Assembly (NCBI GenBank): GCA_018001015.1
Contig: JAGNIV010000001.1
Coordinates: 124,001 to 188,000 of the forward strand
DNA from: Phenylobacterium sp.
GTDB lineage: Bacteria > Pseudomonadota > Alphaproteobacteria > Caulobacterales > Caulobacteraceae
Reading direction: 5' to 3'
DNA: 64,000 nucleotides
This document shows positions 42,631-51,925 of the stretch, piece after piece; position 1 is the stretch's first letter, and the number at the start of each line of letters is the position of its first letter. Below the pieces are notes generated by a model. That model was not told the DNA's origin. It worked only from the letters and a program-made list of their open reading frames with translations, and did no database searches. Made by a program: the position numbers and the translations under genes.

Positions 42631-44295
42631 TCACCCCCAGCGCGCCGCCGCCTCGTCGCGCAGCTGGCGCTTGAGGATCTTGCCCGAGGCGATGCGCGGC
42701 AGGGGTTCGCCGGCGAAGTGGACGTAGCGGGGGATTTCGAAGCGGGCCAGGCGCGGCGCCAGGAAGGCCCGCAGCTCGTCCTCGTCGATCGGCGCGCGCG
42801 CGTAGATCGTCGCGCCCACCTCCTCGCCCAGGCGCGCATCGGGCACGCCGTAGACGCTGACCTCCAGCACGTCGGGATGTTCCAGGAGCGCGGCTTCCAC
42901 CGCCCCGCAGCCGATGTTCTCGCCGCCGCGGATCACCAGGTCCTTGATGCGGTCGACGATGTAGACAAAGCCGTCCTCGTCCACATAGGCCACGTCGCCG
43001 GTGCGCATCCAGCCGTCCACGAAGGTCTCGGCGTTGGCGTCGGGGCGGTTCCAGTAGCCGCGCATGATCGAGGCGCCGCGAATCTGCAGCTCGCCGCGCG
43101 TATTCGCCGGCTGCGCGACCCCGTCCTCGTCGACGATGCGGATATCCAGCACGCCGGACACCCGCCCCGAGCTGGCCGGGTGCTCCAGATAGTCGGCGCC
43201 GGCGATGCTGGTCCCGATGGCGTTGGTCTCGGTCATTCCCCAGCCGGTGTTGGGCGCGGCGTTGGGGAAGGCCTTGTCGATAGCGCGGACCTGTTCCGGC
43301 GCGCGGCTCGCCCCGCCGCCGCCCACGGCGACCAGCGAACTCAAGTCGCGGCCCTCGCGCCTTGCGATCTCCACCAGGTCACCGGTCACCGCCGGGGGCC
43401 CGTTGAAGCCGGTGATCTTCTCGCGTTCGATGATCTCCACGGCCTGGGCCGGGTCCCACTTGTACATGCAGACCAGCCTGCGCTGAGCGCGGAAGCTCTG
43501 CAGCAGGCTGACATGCAGACCCGAGACATGGAACAACGGGATCGACAGCAGCGCCGCCGGCTGCGGCCCGCCCACCACCGGCGCGAACCCGGCCAGCATG
43601 CCCGCCTGGGCGTCCAGCTCCCAGGACATAAGGGCGCTCATGATGTTGCGGTGGGTGGAGACCGCCCCCTTGGGATGCCCCGTCGAGCCGGAGGTGTAGA
43701 GCATGATGGCGTCGTCGTCGGGCGCCACCTCGCGCGTCGGCGGCGCCGCGCCCGCGCCGGCCATCACCTCGTCATAGCTGCGGACGCCGGGCGCCAGCGG
43801 CTTGGTCGCCCGCACCGCGATCACCGACAGGCCCGCAGGCTGCGCCTCGCAGGCCGCCAGCCGGTCCAGCCGCTCCTGGTCGGCCAGCAGCAGCTTGGCG
43901 CCGCTGTCCTTGAGCCCGTATTCCATCTCGTGCGGCTGCCAGAGCGCGTTCATCGCCACCGCGATCGCCCCGATCGAGGTGGCCGCCATGAAGCCGAGGA
44001 TCCATTCCGGATAGTTGCGCATGGAGATCGCGACCCGGTCGCCCTTCTCCACGCCGTAGTCGGCGACCATGGCCGCCGCCAGCCGCTGCGACAGCGCCCA
44101 GGCCTGCTCGAAGCTCAGCCGCTCGTCCTCATAGACGATGAACGGCAGGTCGCTGCGCCCGGCCTCGAACAGGGCCCGCAGGTTGACCGGCGCATTCGCG
44201 AAGGCCCGCACCCGGCGCCCCAGGGCCTCGATCTCCACCAGCTCATAGGGCAAGCCCTCGCCGGTCAGCTGCGCCAGCGCTTCGATCCTGTTCAC
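42631..44295 (-). CDS. AMP-forming acyl-CoA ligase
   Basis: A 554-residue member of the ANL superfamily. The ATP motif (LYTSGSTGHPKGA, about residues 205-217), GWGMTET (A5 region), the acyl-adenylate motif with YWNRPD and GWMRTGDVAYVDEDGF, and the C-terminal catalytic Lys region (RIASGKILKRQL) are all present, so both half-reactions should run. Length fits medium/long-chain fatty acyl-CoA synthetases. The substrate is unknown. ATG 44295 begins MNRIEALAQLTGEG. Divergent from the alpha/beta hydrolase gene (44420). Confidence 0.92.
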   Translation of the reverse strand: MNRIEALAQLTGEGLPYELVEIEALGRRVRAFANAPVNLRALFEAGRSDLPFIVYEDERLSFEQAWALSQRLAAAMVADYGVEKGDRVAISMRNYPEWILGFMAATSIGAIAVAMNALWQPHEMEYGLKDSGAKLLLADQERLDRLAACEAQPAGLSVIAVRATKPLAPGVRSYDEVMAGAGAAPPTREVAPDDDAIMLYTSGSTGHPKGAVSTHRNIMSALMSWELDAQAGMLAGFAPVVGGPQPAALLSIPLFHVSGLHVSLLQSFRAQRRLVCMYKWDPAQAVEIIEREKITGFNGPPAVTGDLVEIARREGRDLSSLVAVGGGGASRAPEQVRAIDKAFPNAAPNTGWGMTETNAIGTSIAGADYLEHPASSGRVSGVLDIRIVDEDGVAQPANTRGELQIRGASIMRGYWNRPDANAETFVDGWMRTGDVAYVDEDGFVYIVDRIKDLVIRGGENIGCGAVEAALLEHPDVLEVSVYGVPDARLGEEVGATIYARAPIDEDELRAFLAPRLARFEIPRYVHFAGEPLPRIASGKILKRQLRDEAAARWG

Positions 44296-44419
44296 GTCTC
44301 AATCCCCATCGCACGGCCGGTCTCCGCCGGCCCGGCTAGGCGCCAGAGTTCGCCCGCGATGTCCAGCGCCGCGCGGCGGTGCTAAGGGTCGCGCCCCCTT
44401 GAGCGGCGGAGATTCCCCC

Positions 44420-45286
44420 ATGGAAGGTCCCACCTCCCACTTCTATTTCTCGCAGCGCCTGCGCCTGCACTATGTCGACTGGGGCAATCCGGACGCCCCG
44501 CCCCTGCTGCTGATCCACGGCGGCCGCGACCACTGCCGCAACTGGGACTGGGTGGCGCGGCGCCTGGCCGACCGCTACCACATCATCGCGCCCGATCTGC
44601 GCGGCCACGGCGACAGCGCGTGGGCGATCGGCGGCGGCTATGACCAGGCCGCCTATCTCTACGACATCGCCCAGCTGGTGCATCAGACGCGGATCGCGCC
44701 AGTGACCATCATCGCCCACTCCCTGGGCGCCGGGATCGCGCTGAACTACTGCGGAACCTTCCCCGAGACGGTCAGCAAAGTCATCGCCATCGAGGGCCTG
44801 GGCCCCTCGCCGAAGGTGATCGCCGAACAGGCCGCCCGCAGCATCGACCAGCGCCTGCGCGACGCCGTCAAGGATCGCCGCGAGAACTCCGGCCGCGCGC
44901 CCCGCCGCTACGCCAGCCTGGAGGAGGCCACCGCCCGCATGGCCCACGAGAACCCCCACCTCAGCCCCGAACAGGCCCGCCACCTGACGGTCTACGGCGC
45001 CCACCAGAACGAGGACGACACCTGGTCGTGGAAGTTCGACAACCACACCCGCTGGGGGGTTGGCAGCCTCTCCCATGCCGACCAGCACCACCTCTGGCGC
45101 CAGATCACCGCCCCGGTCCTGCTGGTCCGCGGCGCCGAGTCCTGGGCGTCGGACCCCGTCCTCGACGGCCGCATCGCGAACTTCCAGAACGCCCGCCTGG
45201 TGAACTTCGAAGGCGCCGGCCACTGGGTCCACCACGACAAGCTGGAGGAGTTCATGGCCGAGACCGAGGCGTTCCTCGCGGAGTAA
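44420..45286 (+). CDS. Alpha/beta-fold hydrolase
   Basis: A 288-residue hydrolase from ATG 44420 (GGAG eight bases upstream; a TTG seven codons earlier is possible). Features: LIHGGRD (oxyanion region), the nucleophile elbow AHSLG in which the first Gly is Ala, an acidic residue after strand 7 (VRGAESWASD) and the final His in GHWVHHD. Similar to epoxide hydrolase/haloalkane-like and ester-cleaving members; a helical lid rich in Arg follows strand 6. Divergent from an acyl-CoA ligase, so a role in ester or thioester turnover is possible but unproven. Confidence 0.87.
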   Translation: MEGPTSHFYFSQRLRLHYVDWGNPDAPPLLLIHGGRDHCRNWDWVARRLADRYHIIAPDLRGHGDSAWAIGGGYDQAAYLYDIAQLVHQTRIAPVTIIAHSLGAGIALNYCGTFPETVSKVIAIEGLGPSPKVIAEQAARSIDQRLRDAVKDRRENSGRAPRRYASLEEATARMAHENPHLSPEQARHLTVYGAHQNEDDTWSWKFDNHTRWGVGSLSHADQHHLWRQITAPVLLVRGAESWASDPVLDGRIANFQNARLVNFEGAGHWVHHDKLEEFMAETEAFLAE

Positions 45287-45297
45287 CCGGGGTCTCC

Positions 45298-45441
45298 TCA
45301 GACGGCCCGCCCGCGACGGCACGCGTCGGAGCAGTAGCGGACCTCGTCCCAGACCTTGGCCCACTTCTTGCGCCAGGTGAAAGGCCGCCCGCAGACCGGG
45401 CAGAGCTTGGTGGGCAGGTCGGCCTTGGCGACGCGCTTCAC
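45298..45441 (-). CDS. DUF2256 zinc-ribbon-like small protein
   Basis: A 47-residue protein from GTG 45441, its start overlapping the photolyase stop by four bases (GTGA). The sequence has [14 protein letters not shown] and, 13 residues on, CSDAC, a four-Cys set that should bind one zinc or an iron-sulphur centre. This matches the DUF2256 family, which is regularly encoded next to the (6-4) photolyase/FeS-BCP gene. The function is unknown; co-translation suggests it works on or with the photolyase, for instance in cluster assembly or DNA handling. Confidence 0.85.
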   Translation of the reverse strand: MKRVAKADLPTKLCPVCGRPFTWRKKWAKVWDEVRYCSDACRRGRAV

Positions 45442-46976
45442 AGCGTCCCCTCGCGCATGGCGGTCAGATGCTTCTGCGCCTGGCCGCGCAGCGCCGTCTG
45501 CCGCTCAGGCCCCATCCTGTCCCAGGTGGCGTAGACATAGGGCATGCGGGCGTTGCGGCTGAACCGCTCGCGGTGGCGGGCCATGAAGTCCCAGTAGAGG
45601 GCGTTGAACGGGCAGGCCCGGTCGCCCACCGCCACGGTGGGGTCATAGGCGCAGCCCTGGCAGAAATTGCTCATCTTGCGGATATAGGCGCCGCTGGCGG
45701 CGTAGGGCTTGGAGGCCAGCAGACCGCCGTCGGCGTGCAGGGCCATGCCCAGGGTGTTGGGCGCCTCGACCCACTCATAGGCGTCGGCATAGACGGCCAG
45801 GTACCACTCGTGCACCGCCTTGGGCGCGAGGCCCGCCAGCAGGGCGAAGTTGCCGGTGATCATCAGCCGCTGGATGTGGTGCGAATAGGCATGGTCGTAG
45901 GTGTGGGCCAGGGCCTCGCGCACGCAGGCCATCTGCGTCTCGCCGGTCCAGTAGAACCAGGGCAGCGGCTCGTGGGCGGCGAGCGCGTTCTGCTCCAGAT
46001 AGCCCGGCATGAACCGCCAGTAGACGCCGCGCACATATTCCCGCCATCCCAGGATCTGGCGGATGAAGCCCTCGGCGGCGTTCAGCGGCGCGCGCCCCGC
46101 CCGGAAGGCGGCCTCGGCCTTGCGGCAGACCTCCAGCGGATAGAGCAGGCCGGCGTTGATATAGGCCGCCAGCAGGGAATGGCGCAGCCAGGGCTCGCCC
46201 TTGACCATGGCGTCCTGATAGTCCCCGAACCCCGGCAGGATGTGGGCGATGAAGTGGTCCAGCTCGGCCAGCGCCTGGCGCCGGGTCACCGCGAAGTGGA
46301 ACGGCTCCAGCCGGCCATAGCCCTCCGGGAACCGCCGCCGCACCAGGTCCAGCACCTCGCGGGTGATCTCATCCTTCTTGAAGCTCAGGCGGGGCGGTGA
46401 CTTCAGGCCCGCCTTGGGCGGTTTGCGGTTATCCGCGTCATAGTTCCAGCGACCGCCGGCCGGCTTGCCACCCGGCTCCATCAGCACATCGTGGCGCCGC
46501 CGCATGTCGCGGTAGAAGTACTCCATCCGCAGCTCGCGCCGGTCGCCGGCCCAGGCCGCGAACTCATCGTGCGAGCACAGGAACCGCGTGTCGGGCAGGA
46601 TCTCCAGGTCCACAGGCAAAGCCAGCCGCAGCGCCTCGAACCCGTCGCGCAACCGCCATTCCCCCGGCTCCGTCACCACCACCCGCGACGGCGCCAGCTC
46701 GCCCACCGCCCGCAGGATCTCGCCCTCCAGGCTCTGACTGTTGCCCGCATCCTCCAGCGCCACATACCGAACCCGGTACCCCGCCGCCCGCAGCGCCGCC
46801 GCATAGTGGCGCATGGCGGAGAACAGGAAGGCGATCTTCTTGACGTGGTGGTTGACGTACGACGCCTCGGCCATGACCTCGGCCATCAGGAAGATGTCGG
46901 CGCTCTTATCGGCCTCGGCGACGACGGCGAGGCGGGTGGAGAGCTGGTCGGCGAGGATGAGGCGGAGGGTAGGCAC
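45438..46976 (-). CDS. phrB: Bacterial (6-4) photolyase / FeS-BCP cryptochrome
   Basis: A 512-residue photolyase of the FeS-BCP class, which repairs (6-4) photoproducts with light. The four cysteines that hold the [4Fe-4S] cluster in Agrobacterium PhrB (350, 438, 441, 454) are matched at 351, 439, 442 and 455 (MACVREA, FCQGC, ACPF). The N-terminal [10 protein letters not shown] matches the antenna-binding domain, and [14 protein letters not shown] contains the conserved His pair region near FAD. Translated with DUF2256. The LacI gene starts upstream on the same strand, with its stop five bases beyond this gene's ATG. Confidence 0.94.
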   Translation of the reverse strand: MPTLRLILADQLSTRLAVVAEADKSADIFLMAEVMAEASYVNHHVKKIAFLFSAMRHYAAALRAAGYRVRYVALEDAGNSQSLEGEILRAVGELAPSRVVVTEPGEWRLRDGFEALRLALPVDLEILPDTRFLCSHDEFAAWAGDRRELRMEYFYRDMRRRHDVLMEPGGKPAGGRWNYDADNRKPPKAGLKSPPRLSFKKDEITREVLDLVRRRFPEGYGRLEPFHFAVTRRQALAELDHFIAHILPGFGDYQDAMVKGEPWLRHSLLAAYINAGLLYPLEVCRKAEAAFRAGRAPLNAAEGFIRQILGWREYVRGVYWRFMPGYLEQNALAAHEPLPWFYWTGETQMACVREALAHTYDHAYSHHIQRLMITGNFALLAGLAPKAVHEWYLAVYADAYEWVEAPNTLGMALHADGGLLASKPYAASGAYIRKMSNFCQGCAYDPTVAVGDRACPFNALYWDFMARHRERFSRNARMPYVYATWDRMGPERQTALRGQAQKHLTAMREGTL

Positions 46977-46981
46977 CCCCC

Positions 46982-48022
46982 CTACCCCGCCTTCCCCGTC
47001 GACCCCCGCACCACCAGCTGCGGCTGCACCTCATGCGCGTCCGCCCGCTTCTCCCGCAGGGCGTTGGGCACCAGCATCTCGCCGGCCATCCGGCCCATGT
47101 CCCGCAGCGGCAAGCGCACAGAGGTCATCGGCGGCCAGAGGCGCACGGCGATGGGGGCGTCGTCGTAGCCCACCACCGAGACGTCCTCGGGGATGCGCAG
47201 ACCCATCTCGCGGGCGGCGGTGTAGACGCCGGTGGCCATCTCGTCGTTGAGGCAGAAGATGGCCGTGGGGCGGGCCTCCAGGGCGAAGAGCTCCAGGGCG
47301 GCGTTGACGCCGCTCTCATAGGTGTAGGCGCCGATCTTGGCGAGGTCGGGGGCCAGCGTCAGGCCGGCCTCGGCCAGCCCCGCCTCGAACCCCTTCTTGC
47401 GCTCGATGGAGCTGCGGAAGGTGGGGGGGCCGCTGATCAGGGCGATGCGGGTGTGGCCGAGGTCGGCCAGGTGGCGGGCGGCTTGGGCCGCGCCGCGGCC
47501 ATCGTGGCTGACCAGCATGCGGTCGGGTTCGTCCAGGGCGACGGAGCCGATGCGCACATAGGGGACGTCCAGCTCGCGCAGCAGGGCGGCCAGCTTCTCG
47601 TCCTCCGAGACCGGCGAGGGCAGGACCACGGCGAACAGCTTCTGGCGCTCCACGAAGTCGCGCATCTCGGCCAGCAGCTTGGGGGAGTTGCGGTCCACCG
47701 GGCGGACCACCAGCTCGAAGCCCGAGCCGGCCATGGCGTCCAGCAGGCCCTGCTGGTGGCTGATGGTGTGCTGGGGGTTGGGGTTGTCGTAGATCAGCCC
47801 CACCAGGAAGGAGCGGCGGAAGGCCAGGCCGCGGGCCTGGGGGTCGGGGACGTAGCCGGTCTCGCGCATGATGGCGAGCACCGCCTTGCGGGTCTCCTCC
47901 TTGACGAAGGGGCTCTCGTTGATGACCCGGCTGACGGTCTTCTTCGACACCCCGGCCAGGCGGGCGACGTCGTTGATGGTGTGCCGCTTGGTCTTGTCGG
48001 AGCCTGGGTCGCGTGCCGCCAC
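46982..48022 (-). CDS. LacI-family transcriptional regulator, probable pectin/uronate regulator
   Basis: A 346-residue LacI protein from GTG 48022, with GAGGA ten bases upstream. The DNA-binding domain is at about residues 14-65 (INDVARLAGVSKKTVSRVIN, and the hinge helix PQARGLA), followed by the periplasmic-binding-protein-like effector domain. It is encoded downstream of the pectate lyase, on the same strand, and near the hexuronate-type transporter. A shared palindrome at four pectin promoters (21068, 21100, 24599, 49560) is the likely binding site; the effector may be KDG or a related uronate, as with KdgR. Confidence 0.88.
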   Translation of the reverse strand: MAARDPGSDKTKRHTINDVARLAGVSKKTVSRVINESPFVKEETRKAVLAIMRETGYVPDPQARGLAFRRSFLVGLIYDNPNPQHTISHQQGLLDAMAGSGFELVVRPVDRNSPKLLAEMRDFVERQKLFAVVLPSPVSEDEKLAALLRELDVPYVRIGSVALDEPDRMLVSHDGRGAAQAARHLADLGHTRIALISGPPTFRSSIERKKGFEAGLAEAGLTLAPDLAKIGAYTYESGVNAALELFALEARPTAIFCLNDEMATGVYTAAREMGLRIPEDVSVVGYDDAPIAVRLWPPMTSVRLPLRDMGRMAGEMLVPNALREKRADAHEVQPQLVVRGSTGKAG

Positions 48023-48176
48023 GGGGGAAATGTCCTCTAATGTCTCGCTGTTCTAGCCTGCGTGTCGGGCCCGCGCCAAGCGAGCTGTCGTGGGGCTGCC
48101 GGGGGTGGCGAAACAGCGGTTAGGCCCCTCCGCGGCGGCCGACAGATCTTCCACCGGGGGTGGCGCCGGGGCGGCT

Positions 48177-49505
48177 CTAGGTCCCCTTGGCCTTGGCGCC
48201 GGAGTCCAGCACCTCGGGCCGCTTGGGGGTCATGTCCGCCAGGTTCCAATCGGCTTCATTGAAGGGCCGCGCGGTGGGCTTCTGGACGGGGTAGCCGTGC
48301 AGGGCCTGCTCGGAATCGATGATCGTGCCGCGTCCCTCGGCGACGTCGGCCAGCAGCCGGACGTCGTCGAAGTCCCGGTCCCAGGGGCGGGCGCCGACGT
48401 TCATCAGCACCGACTTCTGCACATCGGCGGCGGCCATCGGCGTGAAGCCCGGCGGCCAGGTCGGCGGCGTCCGGGTCTCGATGATCCGGGCCCGGCTGGT
48501 GGTGTAGCGGCCCAGCATCGGCAGGGGGCGGCCGATGCGGTCGACGGCGATGTTATCGCGGGCGTGGTAGGCGACATCCCCATCGCCCCCCAGCTCGAAG
48601 AACGCCAGTTGGTCGGGGGTGGAGATGCCGGCCCGCAGGACGTTGCCGACGGCGGAGATCTGGCCGGTCTGATAGGGGTGGTCGCCCCACTCATTGGCCT
48701 GCAGGTTGTAGTGCAGCGCCCGCTGGCCCGGATTGTAGATCAGGTTGTTGGCCATCACCGCCCGCACTCCGCCCTTGAACAGGGCGTTGCGCTCATAGTT
48801 GTGGGCGTAGAGGTTGCCGACGATCAGCAGGTCGCTGGCGTTGTCGTGGATCAGGCTGCCCTTGGAGTGCTCGATCTTTGCGTGGGTCGAATAGGCCAGG
48901 CTCTCGGCGATGATGTTGTTGGAATAGGTGATCCGGTGCGAGGTCGCCGCCCGCCAGTCGTCCGGCGTCTGGCCCACGAACCGCAGGCCCGAGACCGACA
49001 GGTTCTCGTCGGTGGCCCAGGTGAAGGTGCAGTGGTCGACGATGATGTTGTAGGCCCCGCTGACCGTGGAGAAGCCGTCCTCGTCCCAGCCGCTCTTCTT
49101 GGGCTGGCCGGCCTCGCCGGGGCGGACCCGGATGTGCTGCATGACGACGTCATGGGCCGAGACGTCCATGCCGCCGCGGATCAGGGTGATCCCCGGTGAC
49201 GGCGCGGTCTGGCCGGCGATGGTCAGGAAGGGCTCGCTGATCCGCAGCGTCTTGCGGTCCAGGTCGATCACCCCGCCCACCTCGAAGACCACGATGCGCG
49301 GCCCCTTGGCCTCCACCGCCTCGCGCAAGGAGCCGGGCCCCTCACTCGCCAGGGTGGTGACCCTGATGATCCGCCCCCCGCGCCCGCCCGGCGTGCTCGC
49401 CGCCCAGCCCTGCGCGCCCGGGAACGCCAGCGGCTCGGCGGCCTGGACCGCGCCACCGGCCAGCAGGATCGAAAACAGCACGGCGGCGGCGAGGCGGATG
49501 CCCAT
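48177..49505 (-). CDS. Secreted pectate lyase (polysaccharide lyase family 1-like)
   Basis: A 442-residue exported enzyme from ATG 49505, with AGGGAG eight bases upstream. Signal peptide about residues 1-23 (AAAVLFSILLAGGAVQA). The mature protein begins with AFPGAQGWAASTPGGRGG, then the parallel beta-helix of PL1 with DVVMQHIRVRPG, the calcium/catalytic region NIIVDHCTFTW and later NLYAHNYERN. It cleaves polygalacturonate by beta-elimination, giving the unsaturated products that KduI handles. An operator-like site lies 55-68 bases upstream. The LacI regulator follows downstream after 154 bases. Confidence 0.92.
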   Translation of the reverse strand: MGIRLAAAVLFSILLAGGAVQAAEPLAFPGAQGWAASTPGGRGGRIIRVTTLASEGPGSLREAVEAKGPRIVVFEVGGVIDLDRKTLRISEPFLTIAGQTAPSPGITLIRGGMDVSAHDVVMQHIRVRPGEAGQPKKSGWDEDGFSTVSGAYNIIVDHCTFTWATDENLSVSGLRFVGQTPDDWRAATSHRITYSNNIIAESLAYSTHAKIEHSKGSLIHDNASDLLIVGNLYAHNYERNALFKGGVRAVMANNLIYNPGQRALHYNLQANEWGDHPYQTGQISAVGNVLRAGISTPDQLAFFELGGDGDVAYHARDNIAVDRIGRPLPMLGRYTTSRARIIETRTPPTWPPGFTPMAAADVQKSVLMNVGARPWDRDFDDVRLLADVAEGRGTIIDSEQALHGYPVQKPTARPFNEADWNLADMTPKRPEVLDSGAKAKGT

Positions 49506-49559
49506 GGAAGCTCTCCCTGATGTCCCTCGAAATTGCGAATTTGGGACTTGATTTGAAAA

Positions 49560-49573
49560 TGACACCGGTTTCC
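49560..49573. promoter_or_regulatory. Pectin-regulon operator candidate, lyase/hydratase promoter
   Basis: TGACACCGGTTTCC matches the first 11 bases of the perfect copy at 21068 with a weaker right half, like the kduI site. It lies between the divergent pectate lyase and hydratase genes and could control both. Confidence 0.6.
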
Positions 49574-49625
49574 TCTAGAGACAACAGCGCCTTTCGAGGG
49601 CGAGCGGGTGGGGAGGCGATTTCGC

Positions 49626-50456
49626 GTGAGCGTTCCGGCGGCAAGCATGGCCGATGGCTTTCCCATCGACGACGTGGCGGCGCGGTTCGTCCGCGCCCGG
49701 CGTTCGGCGACCGCCCTCCCCGACTATCCCGGCCCCGTGCCGAGCGATCTCGCCACCGGTTACCGCGTCCAGGACGCGGCGCTGAAACTCTGGCCCGACG
49801 AGGTGGTCGGCTGGAAGGTCGGACGGGTGCCGCCGGAGCATGAGGAACGCCTGCGGAGCAACCGCATCTGCGGCCCGGTCTTCGCCAAGTCGCTGTGGCA
49901 TGTGAAGCCCGGCGAGGTGACGCCCTTCCCGGTCTTCGAGGGCGGGTTCGCCGCTGTGGAGGCCGAATATGTGGCCCGCATCGCCTTCGACGCCCCGGCT
50001 GACAAGCTAAGCTGGACAACCGAAGAGGCGGACGCGCTGATCGGCGCCCTGCACATCGGCATGGAGCCGGCCGGCAGCCCGCTGGCCAGCATCAATATCC
50101 TGGGCCCCACCGTGGTGGTCTCCGACTTCGGCAACAACGCCGGCCTGATGGTGGGCGCCGAGATCGCCGACTGGCGCAGCCGCCGCATCGAGGACCTGCG
50201 CTGCGAGACGGTGATCGCGGGTCAGGTGATGGGCCAGGGCGGGGCTTTCGTGCTGCCCGGCGGCCCGGTGGAATCCATCCGCTTCCTGGCCGAGAACACC
50301 GCCCGGCGGGGCCGGCCGCTGAAGGCGGGCATGTACATCTGCACAGGCGCCGCGGCCGGCATCCATGACATCGTGGCAGGCCAGAGCGGCGCGGTGCGCT
50401 TCGACGGCGATGGCGAGATCGCCTGCCGCGCCTTCCGCGCGCAGCCCGGAGAGTGA
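49626..50456 (+). CDS. FAH-superfamily hydratase (2-keto-4-pentenoate-hydratase-like)
   Basis: A 276-residue protein. I chose GTG 49626, which has GGGGAGG nine bases upstream; ATG 49647 is the alternative. The pattern is that of MhpD-like hydratases: an N-terminal GYRVQDA, then VGWKVG, and the metal-site sequences VEAEYVARI and GALHIGMEPAGS. Such enzymes hydrate 2-keto-4-pentenoate-type compounds. In this place, divergent from pectate lyase and followed by a hexuronate-type transporter, a role on a keto-deoxy sugar acid is more likely than one in aromatic breakdown. Confidence 0.85.
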   Translation: MSVPAASMADGFPIDDVAARFVRARRSATALPDYPGPVPSDLATGYRVQDAALKLWPDEVVGWKVGRVPPEHEERLRSNRICGPVFAKSLWHVKPGEVTPFPVFEGGFAAVEAEYVARIAFDAPADKLSWTTEEADALIGALHIGMEPAGSPLASINILGPTVVVSDFGNNAGLMVGAEIADWRSRRIEDLRCETVIAGQVMGQGGAFVLPGGPVESIRFLAENTARRGRPLKAGMYICTGAAAGIHDIVAGQSGAVRFDGDGEIACRAFRAQPGE

Positions 50457-50538
50457 CGAGACAAACTTCCGCGCTCGGCGACGGCGCGGACGTTCAAGAG
50501 ATGTCGTCAAGGCGAAGAAACAAAAGGGCGTTTTGTCC

Positions 50539-51825
50539 ATGACCACCACTACCGACACCGGGCCCGCCGCCATGGCGGACGGCAAGATGACGCGCCGCCG
50601 CTGGGTGATCTGCGCCCTGCTCTTCACCGCCGTGGTGATCAACTATGTCGACCGGCAGATGCTGGGGGTGCTCAAGCCCTTCATGTCCGACGAGATGGGC
50701 TGGAGCGAGACCGACTACGCCGACATCGTCTTCTATTTCCAGGCGGCCTACGCCGTCTCCTACCTGCTGTTCGGGGCCTTCGTGGACCGGGTGGGGGCCA
50801 AGATCGGTTACGCCTCGGCCTTCATCATCTGGCAGCTGGCCCATATCGCCCATGCCGGCGCCAGCACGCTGAACCAGTTCTTCCTGGTCCGGGTCCTGCT
50901 CGGGGTCGGCGAAGGCGGCAACTTCCCCGGCGGGGTGAAGGCCGTCACCGAGTGGTTCCCCAAGAAGGAGCGGGCCTTCGCCACCGGCATCTTCAACGCC
51001 GGGGCCAATATCGGGGCGGTGATCACCCCCCTGGTCGCCCCCATGATCATGCTGGCCTACGGCTGGCGGGCGGCCTTCATCATCACCGGCGTCATCGGCC
51101 TGCTGTGGATCGTGGCCTGGCTGGTCATGTACCGGTCGCCCGAGCAGGAGCCCAAGGTCAACGCCGCCGAGCTCGCCCACATCCGCTCCGATCCCGAGGA
51201 CTCCGACCAGAAGGTCAGCTGGCTGAAGGTGGCGACCAAGCGCGAGACCTGGGCCTATGCGCTGGGCAAGTTCCTGATCGATCCGGTCTGGTGGATGCTG
51301 CTGTTCTGGCTGCCCGACTATTTCAAGAAGACCTTCGACCTGAACGTCACGACCTTCGGCCTGGTGCTGGCGGCGGTCTATCTGATCTCCGACATCGGCA
51401 GCGTCGGCGGCGGCTGGATGTCCTCGCGCCTGATGAAGGCAGGCCGCAGCCTGAATTTCTCGCGCAAGATCACCATGCTGATCTGCGCGGTCGCCACCCT
51501 GCCCTACTTCTTCATCAACCAGATCCACGACCTGTGGCTGGCCACCGCCGTCGTCGGCCTGGTGGCCGCCGCGCACCAGGCCTTCTCGGCCAACCTCTAC
51601 ACCCTGCCCGGGGACGTCTTCCCGCGCAGCGCCGTCGGCTCCGTCATCGGCATCGGCGGGATGCTGGGGGGGATCGGCGGCATGGTGATGGCCAAGTCCG
51701 TGGGTCAGGTGCTGGAGCACGCCGGCGGCTACGGGCCGATCTTCGCGGTCTGCGGCTGCATCTACTTCGCCGCCCTGCTGTCGGTTCACCTGCTCTCGCC
51801 GAAGCTTGCGCCCGCCAAGGTCTAG
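50539..51825 (+). CDS. MFS transporter, hexuronate (ExuT/ACS) type
   Basis: A 428-residue inner-membrane carrier with 12 predicted helices and a central cytoplasmic loop. The ACS-family signature appears early (INYVDRQMLGVLKPFM), with RVLLGVGEGGNFPGGVKAVTEWFP, close to ExuT and related galacturonate/glucuronate symporters. It follows the hydratase gene by 82 bases on the same strand, downstream of the shared operator candidate, so uptake of uronates from pectin is the likely role. ATG 50539 is taken; a TTG two codons upstream is possible. Confidence 0.92.
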   Translation: MTTTTDTGPAAMADGKMTRRRWVICALLFTAVVINYVDRQMLGVLKPFMSDEMGWSETDYADIVFYFQAAYAVSYLLFGAFVDRVGAKIGYASAFIIWQLAHIAHAGASTLNQFFLVRVLLGVGEGGNFPGGVKAVTEWFPKKERAFATGIFNAGANIGAVITPLVAPMIMLAYGWRAAFIITGVIGLLWIVAWLVMYRSPEQEPKVNAAELAHIRSDPEDSDQKVSWLKVATKRETWAYALGKFLIDPVWWMLLFWLPDYFKKTFDLNVTTFGLVLAAVYLISDIGSVGGGWMSSRLMKAGRSLNFSRKITMLICAVATLPYFFINQIHDLWLATAVVGLVAAAHQAFSANLYTLPGDVFPRSAVGSVIGIGGMLGGIGGMVMAKSVGQVLEHAGGYGPIFAVCGCIYFAALLSVHLLSPKLAPAKV

Positions 51826-51925
51826 GCGCCGGGGCGCTCACGAGGCCGTGTGACGCGGCGGCGCCTTCTCAAGTTGACGCCTGCGTCATTTTCCTCCAAT
51901 GGGCTAGGCAACCGGAGGAACGGAC

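Noticed and set aside
48099-48165. Direct repeat CCGGGGGTGGCG at 48099 and 48154
   Set aside because: Twelve bases of simple G-rich sequence 55 apart near the LacI gene; no symmetry and no other copies seen, so not called a site.
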